Shown here piece after piece: positions 8,951-18,600 of a stretch of 64,000 nucleotides of DNA. The stretch comes from an uncultured Collinsella sp. GTDB taxonomy: Bacteria; Actinomycetota; Coriobacteriia; Coriobacteriales; Coriobacteriaceae. How positions within the stretch are numbered: position 1 is the stretch's first letter; each line of letters opens with the position of its first letter. The notes below the pieces were generated by a model that worked only from the letters and a program-made list of their open reading frames with translations, had not been told where the DNA came from and did not search any database. Both the position numbers and the translations under genes were made by a program. Where the stretch lies: positions 62,001 to 126,000 of the forward strand of contig USQQ01000004.1 in the NCBI GenBank assembly GCA_900556875.1, read 5' to 3'.

Positions 8951-9778
8951 ATGGCCTTTGCAGAAAAACTCATCGCCGTCCGTCGTGCCAACAGCCTCAC
9001 CCAAGAGCAGCTCGCCGCCAAGCTCTATGTCACGCGCCAGGCCGTGAGCCGCTGGGAGCGCGGCGAAGTCACCCCGGGCATCGACATGATGAAACTCATT
9101 GCCGCCGTAACCGGAGAGCCGCTGTCCCACTTGCTCGAAATGCCTGAGCACTATTGCCAGAGCTGCGGCATGGTGCTCACGCCCGACGACTGCGGTACCG
9201 ATGCCGCGGGCGCCGCGACCGACCATTACTGCAAGTGGTGCTACGACCGCGGCAAGTACACCTATGAGACCACGATGGAGGCAATGATCGAAGATTGTGC
9301 CCCGCGGCTGGCACAAAGCACCGGCATGTCGCTCGATGAAGCCGTCTCGCTCATGGGCGCCGTGCTGCCGCAACTGGAGCGCTGGCGCTCCGTGCACGAA
9401 AACGAGGAGCGCTACGGTGCCGAGGCGCGGGCGCGCTATGGCGATGAGGCTATCGATACGGCAAACGAAGCGCTGTTGGACATGGACCCCGAAACCTGGA
9501 ACGACATGAAAGAACTCGAGCGCGCGATTTTAGGCCAGCTCTCGATTGCCATGGACGACGGCGATCCAAAGAGTAACGAAGCCCGCAAGCTTGTCGCAAT
9601 GCACCGCCGATGGGTTGGCCTTAACTGGGGACACGAGCCCCAGGACGAAGCATACCTGGGCCTCGCCAATGGTTATCTTGCCGACCAGCGCTTTGTTGAC
9701 TACTACGACAAGCCCTGCGGCACCGGAGCCACGGCGTTTCTGGTACAGGCAATCGAGTCGTCGTTGACGCGTGCATAG
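8951..9778 (+). CDS. XRE-type HTH regulator fused to a zinc ribbon and a TipAS-like ligand-binding domain
   Basis: 275 residues, ATG 8951 after AAAGGAG. An N-terminal Cro/CI HTH (about 3-60: LIAVRRANSLTQEQLAAKL, TRQAVSRWERGEVTPG) is followed by a putative zinc ribbon (YCQSCGMVL ... YCKWCYDRGKY, four cysteines) and a C-terminal helical region whose pattern (YGDEAIDTANEALLDMD, HRRWVGLNWG, GLANGYLADQRFVDYYDK, GTGATAFLVQAIE) matches the TipAS fold that captures thiopeptide-type antibiotics in MerR-family TipA. Here the DNA reader is XRE rather than MerR. Inferred role: drug- or peptide-responsive regulator; ligand and targets unknown. Confidence 0.82.
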   Translation: MAFAEKLIAVRRANSLTQEQLAAKLYVTRQAVSRWERGEVTPGIDMMKLIAAVTGEPLSHLLEMPEHYCQSCGMVLTPDDCGTDAAGAATDHYCKWCYDRGKYTYETTMEAMIEDCAPRLAQSTGMSLDEAVSLMGAVLPQLERWRSVHENEERYGAEARARYGDEAIDTANEALLDMDPETWNDMKELERAILGQLSIAMDDGDPKSNEARKLVAMHRRWVGLNWGHEPQDEAYLGLANGYLADQRFVDYYDKPCGTGATAFLVQAIESSLTRA

Positions 9779-9829
9779 ACCGCGGCGGCTTTGGGTATTT
9801 CAATCGAAACCTCAACCGATTGGAGACCT

Positions 9830-10075
9830 ATGGCTACTGATCACGAGCTCGCGCTCTACGTTATGACCGGCTGCCCGTATTGCATAAAGGTCAAGCGCTT
9901 CCTGGCCGATAACGGCGTGACCATCCCCGAGCGTAATATCTCGACCGATTCCGATGTCGAGCAGACGCTCATCGCCGTCGGCGGAAAGCGCCAAGTTCCC
10001 TGCCTGTTCATTGACGGCACGCCACTCTACGAGTCGGGCGACATCATCGCGTGGATACAGAAGAACCTGCTCTAG
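9830..10075 (+). CDS. Glutaredoxin
   Basis: 81 residues from ATG 9830 with GGAG 5 nt upstream. Redox-active CPYC in YVMTGCPYCIKVKRFL, cis-proline segment in RQVPCLFIDG and the terminal ESGDIIAWI helix are those of a class I glutaredoxin. It would reduce disulfides or mixed thiols in the cytoplasm. Starts 51 bp after the XRE/TipAS gene on the same strand. Confidence 0.93.
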   Translation: MATDHELALYVMTGCPYCIKVKRFLADNGVTIPERNISTDSDVEQTLIAVGGKRQVPCLFIDGTPLYESGDIIAWIQKNLL

Positions 10076-10127
10076 TACGCAATTGCAGTCGGCTCGCCCC
10101 GACGTCCAAGCCCATACGACCCAAACA

Positions 10128-10189
10128 TGTACACCAGCATCCAAAGTCGACATTTTTCGACATCTTTGGATGCTGGCGTACAGCTTTTT
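10128..10189 (+). terminator. Long hairpin followed by T5 behind the glutaredoxin gene
   Basis: 19-nt arms (10128-10146 and 10164-10182, one mismatch) around a 17-nt loop, followed within 2 nt by TTTTT (10185-10189). The arm reads close to TGTACACCAGCATCCAAAG. It is longer and more AT-balanced than a normal terminator, so it may also be a short repeat element. Confidence 0.55.
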
Positions 10190-10239
10190 GCATGGGCCCG
10201 GCACAGGCGATCCGTTCTTCTCCGTCCCCAAGGGATCAT

Positions 10240-11199
10240 TTAGCCACAAAAGCGGGCGATGGGCGCAAGCGGCTGTTCACGAAAGACGCGCTCAACAGCG
10301 GCGCGGTATTCATCGACCTTTTTGGTCTTGCGTACGAGCTTGTGAACGGTCGCGGGATCGGCGAAGGCGCATTTAGCGTAGAACCACCACTCTTTCATGC
10401 GAAAGACCGCATTGCCGCCAATCTCGTCCGCATAGGCCGCAAACAGTGTGTCGTGGAAGCGCTGCAGCTCAGCAGCCGCGGCAGCAGGGCCGCCCTTGAC
10501 CATGCGAGCGAGCGCTGGGTTCGCAAGCAAGCCGCGCCCCAACATTACGTGGCGTGTTCCGGGATAGGCCTCCACCAGTGCATCCATGTCCTCAAGATCA
10601 AAGATGTCGCCGTTATAGGCCACCGGAAACGGCGCCCGCTTCAGCGTCTCACCGTAAAACTCTTTGCGCGGCGAGCCTGTATAGCGGTCCTTTTGCACGC
10701 GCGGATGCACGATTAGCTCTGCCAGCGGCATGCGGCAATAGATGTCGAGCACGCGCTCGTATTCGTCGTCGCTTTCCAACCCCAGCCTGGTCTTGACCGA
10801 CACCGGCAGCGGCGAGTGCTCGCACACGTCGCTCAAGAACACCTCGAGCTCATCCAGGTTGCGCAGAAAGCCCGAACCCTTCCCCTTGGCTACAACCGTG
10901 CCCGAGGGGCAGCCAAGGTTGAGATTGACCTCGCGATAACCCATGTCGGCGAGCACCTGCGCCGCCCATACAAACTCGTCCGCGTTCTTGGACATCAGCT
11001 GAGGCACCACGTTAAGCCCCTGGTTATTGGCGGGATCGACCTCTTTAAACGCCTTGCCGCCAAAGCGGTTCCCCACGCGCGGCGGCGGCAAAAACGGCGT
11101 GTAATAGCAATCGAGCGCACCAAAACACTCCGCATGCACGCGACGGAACACATGCCCGGTAATCCCCTCCATGGGGGCCAGCGATAAGTACATCGACAT
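10240..11199 (-). CDS. dus: tRNA-dihydrouridine synthase
   Basis: 319 residues. Flavoenzyme of the Dus family: start motif LSLAPMEGITGHVFRR, catalytic cysteine loop EVNLNLGCPSG with KGKGSGFLR, PVSVKTRLG, and VMLGRGLLANP. It reduces uridines in the D-loop of tRNA using FMN and NAD(P)H. Which position it modifies cannot be assigned. An alternative start MYLSLAP is 6 bp downstream. Confidence 0.92.
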   Translation of the reverse strand: MSMYLSLAPMEGITGHVFRRVHAECFGALDCYYTPFLPPPRVGNRFGGKAFKEVDPANNQGLNVVPQLMSKNADEFVWAAQVLADMGYREVNLNLGCPSGTVVAKGKGSGFLRNLDELEVFLSDVCEHSPLPVSVKTRLGLESDDEYERVLDIYCRMPLAELIVHPRVQKDRYTGSPRKEFYGETLKRAPFPVAYNGDIFDLEDMDALVEAYPGTRHVMLGRGLLANPALARMVKGGPAAAAAELQRFHDTLFAAYADEIGGNAVFRMKEWWFYAKCAFADPATVHKLVRKTKKVDEYRAAVERVFREQPLAPIARFCG

Positions 11200-11213
11200 C
11201 CACTCTCACATCA

Positions 11214-11244
11214 ATGTGACAAAGGGACAGTCCCTTTGTCACAT
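11214..11244. repeat. 31-nt palindrome of the GTGACAAAGGGAC family, copy 1
   Basis: Arms ATGTGACAAAGGGAC and GTCCCTTTGTCACAT around a single central A. Lies between the Dus start and the 3' end of the small membrane gene at 11304-11459. Four further copies are at 17549, 21748, 25213 and 31181. Confidence 0.85.
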
Positions 11245-11303
11245 CTGCAAATCATCATTCGAGTGTTTATTTTGGCACAGCAACGCAAGCGGCCCCATGC
11301 ACG

Positions 11304-11459
11304 TTATTCGTCCTTCGGCAGCGGCTTCATGCTCCAAAAGACGACGTTCATAATGACGACGATGATGAGCACCACGCCGTTGGCCACCCAAAAGCCCATA
11401 TTCAGGCCGAGCCACTCCGAGGTGCCAAACAGGTCAATCCAAATCTGCGTCCAGTTCAT
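11304..11459 (-). CDS. Small single-pass membrane protein downstream of mgtA
   Basis: 51 residues, ATG 11459 with AGGAG 7 nt upstream. It reads MNWTQIWIDLFGTSEWLGLN, then a hydrophobic helix (about 20-44, VANGVVLIIVVIMNVVFW) and a short charged tail KPLPKDE. It starts 31 bp after the stop of the Mg-type P-ATPase on the same strand, so it should be co-transcribed. By position it could be a regulatory or stabilising peptide of the transporter (as MgtR or KdpF are for theirs), but no sequence homology to those is claimed. Confidence 0.72.
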   Translation of the reverse strand: MNWTQIWIDLFGTSEWLGLNMGFWVANGVVLIIVVIMNVVFWSMKPLPKDE

Positions 11460-11489
11460 GCGAACGCTCCTCTCATGTCAAATCCCCTA

Positions 11490-14258
11490 TTACAGCAACT
11501 CGCCATAGCGCCTGACATAGGCCTTCTTAAGGCTTGTTGCCAACGCCATATACAGCAAGATGCACGGGATCAGGAACAGGAAGTACTCAGCGGGCAGGGC
11601 GCCCAGGCCCAACGTAGGCCCAAGCGGGCTAAACGGAATCGCCGTGAGCAGCGCGATGCCCGTCATCGTGAGCAGCATCACCGGCGCCGAGGCACGGCTC
11701 TGAATAAACGGCAGCTTGGGCGTGCGGATCATATGAATGACCAACGTCTGACTCCACATGGACTCGACAAACCAACCGGCCTGGAACAGCGCGATGTATG
11801 CCAGCTGCATCTGCTCCAGCGCAACGCCCGAGTAAACGTGCGCAAGATCGTTAAACAGCACGCCGTGGCTCACAAACAGCGGACAGAAGACAAAATACAT
11901 AAAGATATAGGTCATAAAGTCAAAGATGGAGCTGGTGGGCCCGATCCAGATCATGAACCTGCCGACACTCGACGCATCCCAGGTACGCGGCACGCGCAGG
12001 AACTCCTCGTCCACGTTATCCCAGGGAATCGCCAGGCAGCTGCAGTCATAAATCAAGTTGAGCAGAATCAGCTGGATGCTCATCATGGGCAAAAACGGCA
12101 GCAGGGCAGACGCGGCAAGCACGCTAAACATGTTGCCGAAGTTTGAGCTCGCGGTCATCTTTATGTACTTGATCATGTTGGCGTAGGTCTTACGCCCCTC
12201 GACGATGCCTTCCTCGAGCACCATCAGGTCCTTCTCAAGCAAGATGATGTCCGCCGACTCCTTGGCAACGTCGACGGCGGTATCGACCGAGATGCCGATA
12301 TCGGACGACTTCATGGCCGAGGCATCGTTGATGCCGTCACCCATGTAGCCCACAACATGCCCGTTGTCGCGCAGGACGGAGACGACGCGTGCCTTTTGGT
12401 CGGGCGTGAGCTTGGCAAACACCTGCACGTCCTCGGCACGACGAGCGAGCTCCGCATCATCCATGGTGGCAATGTCGCTACCCAGCAGCATGTTGTTGAC
12501 CTGCAGCCCCACCTGCTTGCAGATGGTGCGCGTGACCTTCTCGTTGTCGCCGGTCAAAATCTTGGTGACGACACCATGGTTGCGCAGTGCCTCGATGGCA
12601 TCGGCCGTCGACTCTTTGGGCGGATCCAAAAACGCCAGATAGCCGATCAGGACCATATCGCACTCGTCCTCGGCGCTAAAGGCACCGGCCGGCGAAGGAT
12701 TGGACTTTTGCGCAATCGCCAACACACGAAAACCGTCGTCGTTTAAATCGGCGACCGTTGCCAGGATACGCTTGCGCACCTCGTCGTCCAGCACGCGAAC
12801 CGCGCCATCGATCTCGGCGTGCGAGCACACCGAGAGCATTTCCTCGACAGCGCCCTTGGTGACCATCTGAGTCTTGCCGCTGCGACCGCGCACCACGGTG
12901 GTTAGGCGACGGCGCGTAAAATCAAACGGAACCTCGTCGACCTTAACATATGCCTCCGAAAGATCGGTGAGACTCGGGTCGTTTTGCTCCTCTTCCTCGG
13001 CGCACTTGATGATCGCCAGGTCCATGAGGTTTTTGTAGCCCGTCTGGAAATAACTGTTGAGATAGGCATGGCGCAGAACGCGCGAATCCTCCTGACCGTT
13101 GATGTTCCAGTGATACTCCAGCACCACCTGGTCCTGCGTCAGCGTACCGGTCTTGTCCGTGCACAGCACATCCATGGCGCCAAAGTTCTGAATCGAGTTG
13201 AGGTTCTTGACGATGGTCTGCTTTTTACTCATGGCAACTGCGCCCTTGGCAAGGCACGTGGTGACGATCATGGGCAGCATCTCGGGCGTGAGGCCCACGG
13301 CGATGCTGATGGCAAAGAGGCCGGCATCGAGCCAATCGCCCTTGGTAACGCCGTTGATCAAAAAGACGAACGGAACCATCACCATCATAAAGCGGATGAG
13401 CACCCACGAGACGCCATTGACGCCTTTGGAAAAGCTGGTCTCCACGGCGTCATCCGAAAGGCTCGACGCCATGGAGCCAAACAGGGTCTGCTCGCCCACG
13501 CTAAAGACGACTGCGGTCGCGCTGCCCGAGATCACGCTGCTGCCCATAAGGGCGATATTCTCGAACGACGTTGCCGAGTCGGATTCTGCGCAGGTCGCGG
13601 GCACCTTCTCGACAGGCTCGCTCTCGCCCGTCAGGCTGGCCTGGCTCACAAAGAGATCCTTTGCCTCGATGATCCTCACGTCCGCGGGGATCATGTCGCC
13701 AGCGGAAAGGTGCACGATGTCGCCGACCACCACGTCGTCGATGGGAATCTCCTTTTTGGGAGCATCCTTTCGAGTGACCGTCACGGTCGTCGTGATCATG
13801 TCGAGCAGCTTTTCGGCCGCGTTGCCGCTACGCGCCTCCTGGATATAGCGCAACGTGCCCGAAAGCACCACCATCGTGGTGATGATAATCACGGTCAGCG
13901 GATCGAAATCTTCCGGCGTGCTTCCCATAAGCGAAAGGGAGGGAAACACCATGTCCGTTGCCGCCGAGATAATGGCCAGGAAAAACAGGATTGCCGTAAA
14001 GGGGTTGACGAAGGCATCTGCGAGCCTGCGGGCCAGCGACTTTTTCTTGCCGCGCGTGACCACGTTGCGCCCGTTGTCCGCCTCGCTGTGTGCGACCCCG
14101 TCGCGGTCCAGGCCACCCAAGTTGGACCCGACCCATGCCATAGCATCGGTCAGCGGAATGGTCGCCGCATACTGGATGCGCCCCTCCGCACGATGCCGAA
14201 TCAAATCGTGCTGCGCTTGAGCCGTCGATGCCGCGCGATGCATGGTTAACATCTTCAC
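11490..14258 (-). CDS. mgtA: Magnesium-translocating P-type ATPase (MgtA/MgtB type)
   Basis: 922 residues, GTG 14258 (GGAG upstream; ATG 14252 also possible). Full P3B ATPase architecture: N-terminal cytoplasmic tail, actuator loop with [11 protein letters not shown], phosphorylation motif [11 protein letters not shown] (D368), nucleotide-binding signatures ([19 protein letters not shown]), hinge [20 protein letters not shown] and C-terminal helices. The MgtA-specific stretch [15 protein letters not shown] follows the DKTGT loop. It imports Mg2+ at the expense of ATP. The gene is preceded by a 160-nt leader after a terminator and followed by a small membrane peptide. Confidence 0.93.
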   Translation of the reverse strand: MKMLTMHRAASTAQAQHDLIRHRAEGRIQYAATIPLTDAMAWVGSNLGGLDRDGVAHSEADNGRNVVTRGKKKSLARRLADAFVNPFTAILFFLAIISAATDMVFPSLSLMGSTPEDFDPLTVIIITTMVVLSGTLRYIQEARSGNAAEKLLDMITTTVTVTRKDAPKKEIPIDDVVVGDIVHLSAGDMIPADVRIIEAKDLFVSQASLTGESEPVEKVPATCAESDSATSFENIALMGSSVISGSATAVVFSVGEQTLFGSMASSLSDDAVETSFSKGVNGVSWVLIRFMMVMVPFVFLINGVTKGDWLDAGLFAISIAVGLTPEMLPMIVTTCLAKGAVAMSKKQTIVKNLNSIQNFGAMDVLCTDKTGTLTQDQVVLEYHWNINGQEDSRVLRHAYLNSYFQTGYKNLMDLAIIKCAEEEEQNDPSLTDLSEAYVKVDEVPFDFTRRRLTTVVRGRSGKTQMVTKGAVEEMLSVCSHAEIDGAVRVLDDEVRKRILATVADLNDDGFRVLAIAQKSNPSPAGAFSAEDECDMVLIGYLAFLDPPKESTADAIEALRNHGVVTKILTGDNEKVTRTICKQVGLQVNNMLLGSDIATMDDAELARRAEDVQVFAKLTPDQKARVVSVLRDNGHVVGYMGDGINDASAMKSSDIGISVDTAVDVAKESADIILLEKDLMVLEEGIVEGRKTYANMIKYIKMTASSNFGNMFSVLAASALLPFLPMMSIQLILLNLIYDCSCLAIPWDNVDEEFLRVPRTWDASSVGRFMIWIGPTSSIFDFMTYIFMYFVFCPLFVSHGVLFNDLAHVYSGVALEQMQLAYIALFQAGWFVESMWSQTLVIHMIRTPKLPFIQSRASAPVMLLTMTGIALLTAIPFSPLGPTLGLGALPAEYFLFLIPCILLYMALATSLKKAYVRRYGELL

Positions 14259-14421
14259 TTATTACGCTCCGTTCTATCGATTGCGTGCAGAGCAACTTAG
14301 CTGCGGCGGTCCTTAACAAGATGGGCCCGCGGCGGCGCACATCGCCCTGCGCTTCCGGTACTGTCACTGCCGCTCAAGGTCCTCACCTCTCCTTCGCGTC
14401 TGCGACTGTTCACAGAATAGA
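14259..14421 (-). promoter_or_regulatory. mgtA leader region, possible Mg2+-sensing (M-box-like) RNA
   Basis: About 160 nt separate the upstream gene's terminator from the mgtA start. On the minus strand it contains AGGTGAGG (14381-14388), the core of the ykoK/M-box consensus, followed by GC-rich segments that can pair. The rest of the M-box consensus was not recognised by eye, so this is only a candidate; a covariance-model search for the M-box family would decide it. Confidence 0.3.
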
Positions 14422-14463
14422 AAAGCCGCAAGACCCAGCACATGGCTGGTTTCTTGCGGCTTT
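14422..14463 (-). terminator. Intrinsic terminator of the ATPase-2/winged-helix transcript
   Basis: 12-bp stem (14422-14433 with 14452-14463), with a further CCAGC/GGCTGG pairing inside. Read on the minus strand the hairpin is followed by a T-rich stretch (TTCTATTCT). It separates the winged-helix gene from the mgtA leader. Confidence 0.75.
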
Positions 14464-14524
14464 CTTGCGATTCGGCAAGGATTGTTCTGCTGTTTTCGAT
14501 CGGCAGCGGCAATAGGCCAAAGCG

Positions 14525-15007
14525 TCATTCGGTCATCTTGTAGCCAACGCCCCACACGGTCAACAGATAGCGCGGGTTATCGGGCTCGGGCTCAATCTTC
14601 TTTCGTATCTTTCGGACAAAGGCCATGATGTTGCTGTCGTCGAGCAAATACTCGTCCCGCCACACGGCCCGATAGATTTCTTCCTTGCTAAAGACCGTGC
14701 CCCGATTGGTGGCCAAAAAGGCAAGGATGTCAAATTCCTTGGGCGTGAGCGAGACGGGCGCCCCCAGGACTTTCACGGTGCGCGAAGCCAGGTCAATCGA
14801 CAGCCTATCGATAACGATGGGTTCTGTGCCCGAACCGGGCTGCGAGCCCGCGAGCATCAGTTCAACGGACGTGAGCCTGCCCGACGCGATATCGGCAAAT
14901 ATGGGCGCAAGCTCAAGGGCGGCGGCACTACCGGACGAGAACAGCGCACCGCTGAGCTCGGCGGCCTCGGCGGGCGTGATCGCTATGTTGGTTCTGTTCG
15001 TTCGCAT
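14525..15007 (-). CDS. OmpR/PhoB-type winged-helix protein lacking a receiver domain
   Basis: 160 residues. The C-terminal half (about 70-160: SLTPKEFDILAFLATNRGTV, SKEEIYRAVWRDEYLLDDSN, RKIRKKIEPEP, YLLTVWGVGYKM) is a clear Trans_reg_C DNA-binding domain. The first 70 residues do not contain the Asp/Lys residues of a response-regulator receiver. It starts 9 bp after the second P-type ATPase and is in the same operon, so it may regulate the two ATPase genes independently of phosphorylation. That role is inferred. Confidence 0.82.
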   Translation of the reverse strand: MRTNRTNIAITPAEAAELSGALFSSGSAAALELAPIFADIASGRLTSVELMLAGSQPGSGTEPIVIDRLSIDLASRTVKVLGAPVSLTPKEFDILAFLATNRGTVFSKEEIYRAVWRDEYLLDDSNIMAFVRKIRKKIEPEPDNPRYLLTVWGVGYKMTE

Positions 15008-15016
15008 AGAACAACC

Positions 15017-17461
15017 CTAGAACAAGCTGCTCGCACGGGACAGATAGACCCGCTTGATGACCGAAACGACAACAAGGTACAGCACGCTGAGCAGCGCGAC
15101 GACGCCCAAATGCCACGCCGGTAAAGCGGCGAGGCCGATCAGCTGCACCGCCGGGCCAAGTGCGAGCAAGGCAGACACGACAAGCATGACGCCAACCATC
15201 ATCACGAGCAGACGGCGCGGACGGTCCGCCCCGCGAGCGCATCGTGTTCGCAAGACCAAAAGCACCAGAGACTCGGTCCATGCGCACTCCAGCAGCCAAC
15301 CGGCTTGGAACGTGGCGATAAAGGCCGCCCTACCCGCGGCATCCAGTGCCATAAAAGATGCGCCGCATACGGCAGGGCACACGCCAAAGAACAAGATGGC
15401 AAAGGTGATGATGTCAAATGCCGAGCTTGCAAAACCAAAATGGAGCATAAAGCCGCCCAAGCCCTTGCCCGACCATACCTTGGGGCGAGAAATCTCCTCG
15501 ACGTCAACGTTATCCCACGACAGCGCCAGGCAGGTCGCGTCGTAAAGCAGGTTGAGCAGAAGCAGCTGTGTGGCGGTCGCCGGCACAAAGGGCAAAAAGA
15601 TGCTGGCGGCAGCCACCGAGCAGATATTGCCAAAGTTAGAACTTGACGCGATGCGGATGTACTTGGAGGCATTGGCGAACGAGGCCCTGCCCTCGCGCAC
15701 GCCCTCAGCAACGACGCCCAGGTCGCGCTCGAGCAGCACGAGGTCGGCGACCTTCTTGGACTCGGCGGCGGCAGAATCCACGACGATGCCGACGTCTGCC
15801 GCCGTGAGCGCCGGCACGTCATTCACGCCGTCGCCGATATAGCCGACGGTATGGCCCGAAAGCCGGATGAGCCCTACGATACGCGCCTTTTGCGCGGGCG
15901 TGAGTTCGGCAAAGACGCGAGTGCGTCCCACCTGGATAAGCGCCTCGGACTCCTCCATGGCATCGAGCATGGCACCCGTGATGACATTACTGGCGGGAAT
16001 CCCAAGGCGCGCACAGGTAGAACGAGCGACCGATGCCGAATCACCGGTCAGTACGCGTACCTCGACAGACAGATCGGACAGCGAGCGAACGGCAGCGCGG
16101 GCACTGGTCTTTGGCCGGTCGAAGAAGCCCAGAAAACCGCACAGCGCCAGGCCGTCCCAGCCTGCCGCCGTCGTACTGTAGGCGACAGCGAGCACTTTGA
16201 TGCCATCGGCGCGCATGTCCTCGGCAACCTCGTACGCACTCCGGCGCCCTTCTTCGTTCATGGGAACGAGCTCGCCTTTAAAGTTCGCCCAGGCGCAATG
16301 CGCGCAAACGCTCTCGACCTCGCCTTTAACAATGGTCAGGTGACTATCGGGACGAGCCGGCAGCCCCAAGCACCCAAGTGCCTCCGGCGTAGCGTCGAGC
16401 TTGACGCCTGACGCTTTGGTAACGTGGTCAAAGGGATCGGACGCATGCAGGAAAAATGCACGGCCAAGATCTTTGGCAGCAAGGCAAAGCTCGGGTGCGG
16501 CACACGCATCGGCAATAGCCCGGTTAAGTTGATTGGCGGCAACTCCCTGATTCGCACTCTCGAGATACGCTAAGTTGAGGGTCTGCTCGCTCTCGTTGCC
16601 CAGGATATCGGTGTAGTACTCCAGCACTGCGGCGTCTTCGGTCAGCGTACCCGTCTTGTCTACGCACACCACGTCCATGGAACCCAGCGACTCCATAGCG
16701 TCGACGTTTTTAACGATGACCCGTTTGCTTTTGAGGCGGCGGGCGCTGCCCGACAGACAGACGCTCGTAACCACCGGAAGCATTTCGGGAACCAGGCCCA
16801 CGGCCGCTCCCAAAGCAAACAGCAGCGCTTGCGTCCAGTCGCCCAGCACGACGCCGCGAATCATGATGACAAACGGCAGCACGATCAGCATGCACTTGAC
16901 CAAAGCCGCGCAAATGCTCTGGGCCCCGGCATTAAACTGCGTGGCAGGGCGGACGCGCCGACGCGGCACGGCCTCCTCCTTGTTGGCACTCGCAAGAACG
17001 GTTGCCGAGGCCTTGCCGTCAACAATCGTCGTCCCCGCGCGAACGGCATCGCCCTCACGCTTGGCAGTCTGGCCGCTCTCGCCCGTAAGTGATGACTCGG
17101 AAACAAGAATGTGATTGCCCTTGGCAAGAACCGCATCGACCGGACAGAGCATGCCGGCGTACAGGCGAATCACATCGCCGGGTGCAAGCCGGTCGGCATC
17201 GACTTGGACCCAGCATGCGTCGACACGTTTCCAAACGGCCGCATGGCTCGCCTTTAACATATGGCGATCAAAGCTGCGCTTGGCCTCATTTTCGTAGAAC
17301 AGGCGCACCAAGCCGCCGGCCAGCCACATTACAAACAGCACGGCAGGCGCAAACACCCCCGTCTGGCCCTGCGCCTGCGGAACGACATCGACCAAAAAAG
17401 CCAAACCGGCCAGCGCAAGCAGCAAGGACGAGAACGGGTTGAAGAATGATTTTCTAATCAT
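15017..17461 (-). CDS. Second MgtA-like P-type ATPase, N-terminally short
   Basis: 814 residues, ATG 17461 with AAAGAGG upstream, so the short N terminus (MIRKSFFNPFSS, straight into helix 1) appears genuine. It lacks the 70-100-residue cytoplasmic tail of the neighbouring MgtA. Conserved motifs: SSLTGESGQTAKREG, CVDKTGTLTEDAAVLEYY (D268), VRVLTGDSASV, GYIGDGVNDVPALTAADVGI. Closest in design to the ATPase at 11490-14258 but clearly diverged in the nucleotide domain. Cation specificity cannot be assumed to be Mg2+. Confidence 0.88.
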   Translation of the reverse strand: MIRKSFFNPFSSLLLALAGLAFLVDVVPQAQGQTGVFAPAVLFVMWLAGGLVRLFYENEAKRSFDRHMLKASHAAVWKRVDACWVQVDADRLAPGDVIRLYAGMLCPVDAVLAKGNHILVSESSLTGESGQTAKREGDAVRAGTTIVDGKASATVLASANKEEAVPRRRVRPATQFNAGAQSICAALVKCMLIVLPFVIMIRGVVLGDWTQALLFALGAAVGLVPEMLPVVTSVCLSGSARRLKSKRVIVKNVDAMESLGSMDVVCVDKTGTLTEDAAVLEYYTDILGNESEQTLNLAYLESANQGVAANQLNRAIADACAAPELCLAAKDLGRAFFLHASDPFDHVTKASGVKLDATPEALGCLGLPARPDSHLTIVKGEVESVCAHCAWANFKGELVPMNEEGRRSAYEVAEDMRADGIKVLAVAYSTTAAGWDGLALCGFLGFFDRPKTSARAAVRSLSDLSVEVRVLTGDSASVARSTCARLGIPASNVITGAMLDAMEESEALIQVGRTRVFAELTPAQKARIVGLIRLSGHTVGYIGDGVNDVPALTAADVGIVVDSAAAESKKVADLVLLERDLGVVAEGVREGRASFANASKYIRIASSSNFGNICSVAAASIFLPFVPATATQLLLLNLLYDATCLALSWDNVDVEEISRPKVWSGKGLGGFMLHFGFASSAFDIITFAILFFGVCPAVCGASFMALDAAGRAAFIATFQAGWLLECAWTESLVLLVLRTRCARGADRPRRLLVMMVGVMLVVSALLALGPAVQLIGLAALPAWHLGVVALLSVLYLVVVSVIKRVYLSRASSLF

Positions 17462-17548
17462 CGAAGCCTCTTTCTAGCGTAGCTTCGATTGTATCCGAGG
17501 TGTATATCGGCACCCCCGCCCCAGACCTTGCGACTTCCTTGCTTTTAC

Positions 17549-17579
17549 ATGTGACAAAGGGACAGTCCCTTTGTCACAT
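17549..17579. repeat. 31-nt palindrome of the GTGACAAAGGGAC family, copy 2 (contains the LysR stop codon)
   Basis: Same arms as copy 1, central A. The minus-strand LysR gene terminates with a TGA at 17574-17576 that lies inside the right arm, so the repeat supplies the end of that reading frame. Confidence 0.85.
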
Positions 17580-18455
17580 CCCATTCAAGCGGTTCAGGAA
17601 CTCTTCGCAGGCGCGAGAACGCAGGCGATATTTTTTCCACACCAGATACGACGCAATGGTGAGTGGCGGCTCAAATGGGACAAAGCGCAGGTCGCTGGAC
17701 TCATCTATCTGCAGCAAGCTTCCAATGCCAACCGCGCACGCAGTGCCCGAACGCACCAGATGTGACGCGTTGCCGATCAGATCGAAATGCCCCACAACGT
17801 TGAGCTCGTCGACGGTGAAAACGCCGCTCGCCCACGCTTCTAGATCCAGCGCTCGATTCGAGGTACGCGAACTCACCAGCAGCGGCATCTTCGCCACGTC
17901 CGTAGGCGTCAGCACGTCAAGCTCGCCCCATGGACCGCTCGCGGAGACAACGGCACCGACTCGGTCCGCCTCGGGCATGCGGATCCATTCGTATTTCTCG
18001 ACGTTAACGGGTTCCAGCAGCAGCGCAAAGTCAAGCAGGCCACGCTCCAAGCGCTCCTCTACCGCATCGGCATTACCGGTATAGAGTTCTATCGTCACTC
18101 CTGGATGATCCCGATGCAGCTCCGCAAAGATATCGAGCACCGGCCGCATCGATTTGGTTTCACCGGCGCCAATGCGGACAACGCCCGCAATACCGAGCTC
18201 CCGATCCGCCAACTCCAGCTCGGTCTGCTCCACCAGCGAGACGATTTCCTCGGCGCGCTGACGCAGTCGCATGCCATCGCTCGTAAGCACACATGATCGA
18301 TTGGTGCGCTCAAAAAGCTCGACGCCCAGCTCGCGCTCAAGATCGGCAATCTGACGTGACAGCGTAGGCTGCGTCACGTGTAGCACGTTTGCCGCCTCGG
18401 TCATGTTTTCCTCACGCGCCACCGCCAAAAAGTAACGCAACGTCCGTAGCTCCAT
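17574..18455 (-). CDS. LysR-family transcriptional regulator
   Basis: 293 residues. N-terminal HTH (MELRTLRYFLAVAREENMTE, TQPTLSRQIADLERELGVEL) and a periplasmic-binding-like co-inducer domain (VVRIGAGETKSMRPVLDIF onward). Divergent from the aldo/keto reductase operon, with a T-N11-A type site in between (18507-18525), the usual LysR arrangement; it probably controls that operon. The last residues read into the palindromic repeat at 17549-17579. Confidence 0.92.
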   Translation of the reverse strand: MELRTLRYFLAVAREENMTEAANVLHVTQPTLSRQIADLERELGVELFERTNRSCVLTSDGMRLRQRAEEIVSLVEQTELELADRELGIAGVVRIGAGETKSMRPVLDIFAELHRDHPGVTIELYTGNADAVEERLERGLLDFALLLEPVNVEKYEWIRMPEADRVGAVVSASGPWGELDVLTPTDVAKMPLLVSSRTSNRALDLEAWASGVFTVDELNVVGHFDLIGNASHLVRSGTACAVGIGSLLQIDESSDLRFVPFEPPLTIASYLVWKKYRLRSRACEEFLNRLNGM

Positions 18456-18506
18456 TGCACCCCAATTCAGTCAAGGCGTCCCGCTTGCCAGATATTTGGT
18501 ATTCGT

Positions 18507-18525
18507 ATATCCAGCTAGTCGATAT
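18507..18525. promoter_or_regulatory. Candidate LysR-type operator
   Basis: Inverted repeat ATATC-N9-GATAT (T-N11-A layout) in the 145-bp region between the divergent LysR and aldo/keto reductase starts. Confidence 0.45.
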
Positions 18526-18600
18526 AAGCAATATACATCATTGGCCTATCAACGTACGCTATAGCCATCCCCTCAAGAATAAGGAGAACAGGAGAACACC

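Noticed and set aside
12984..14249. Plus-strand open frame of 421 codons
   Set aside because: Antisense to mgtA; conserved ATPase motifs lie on the other strand.
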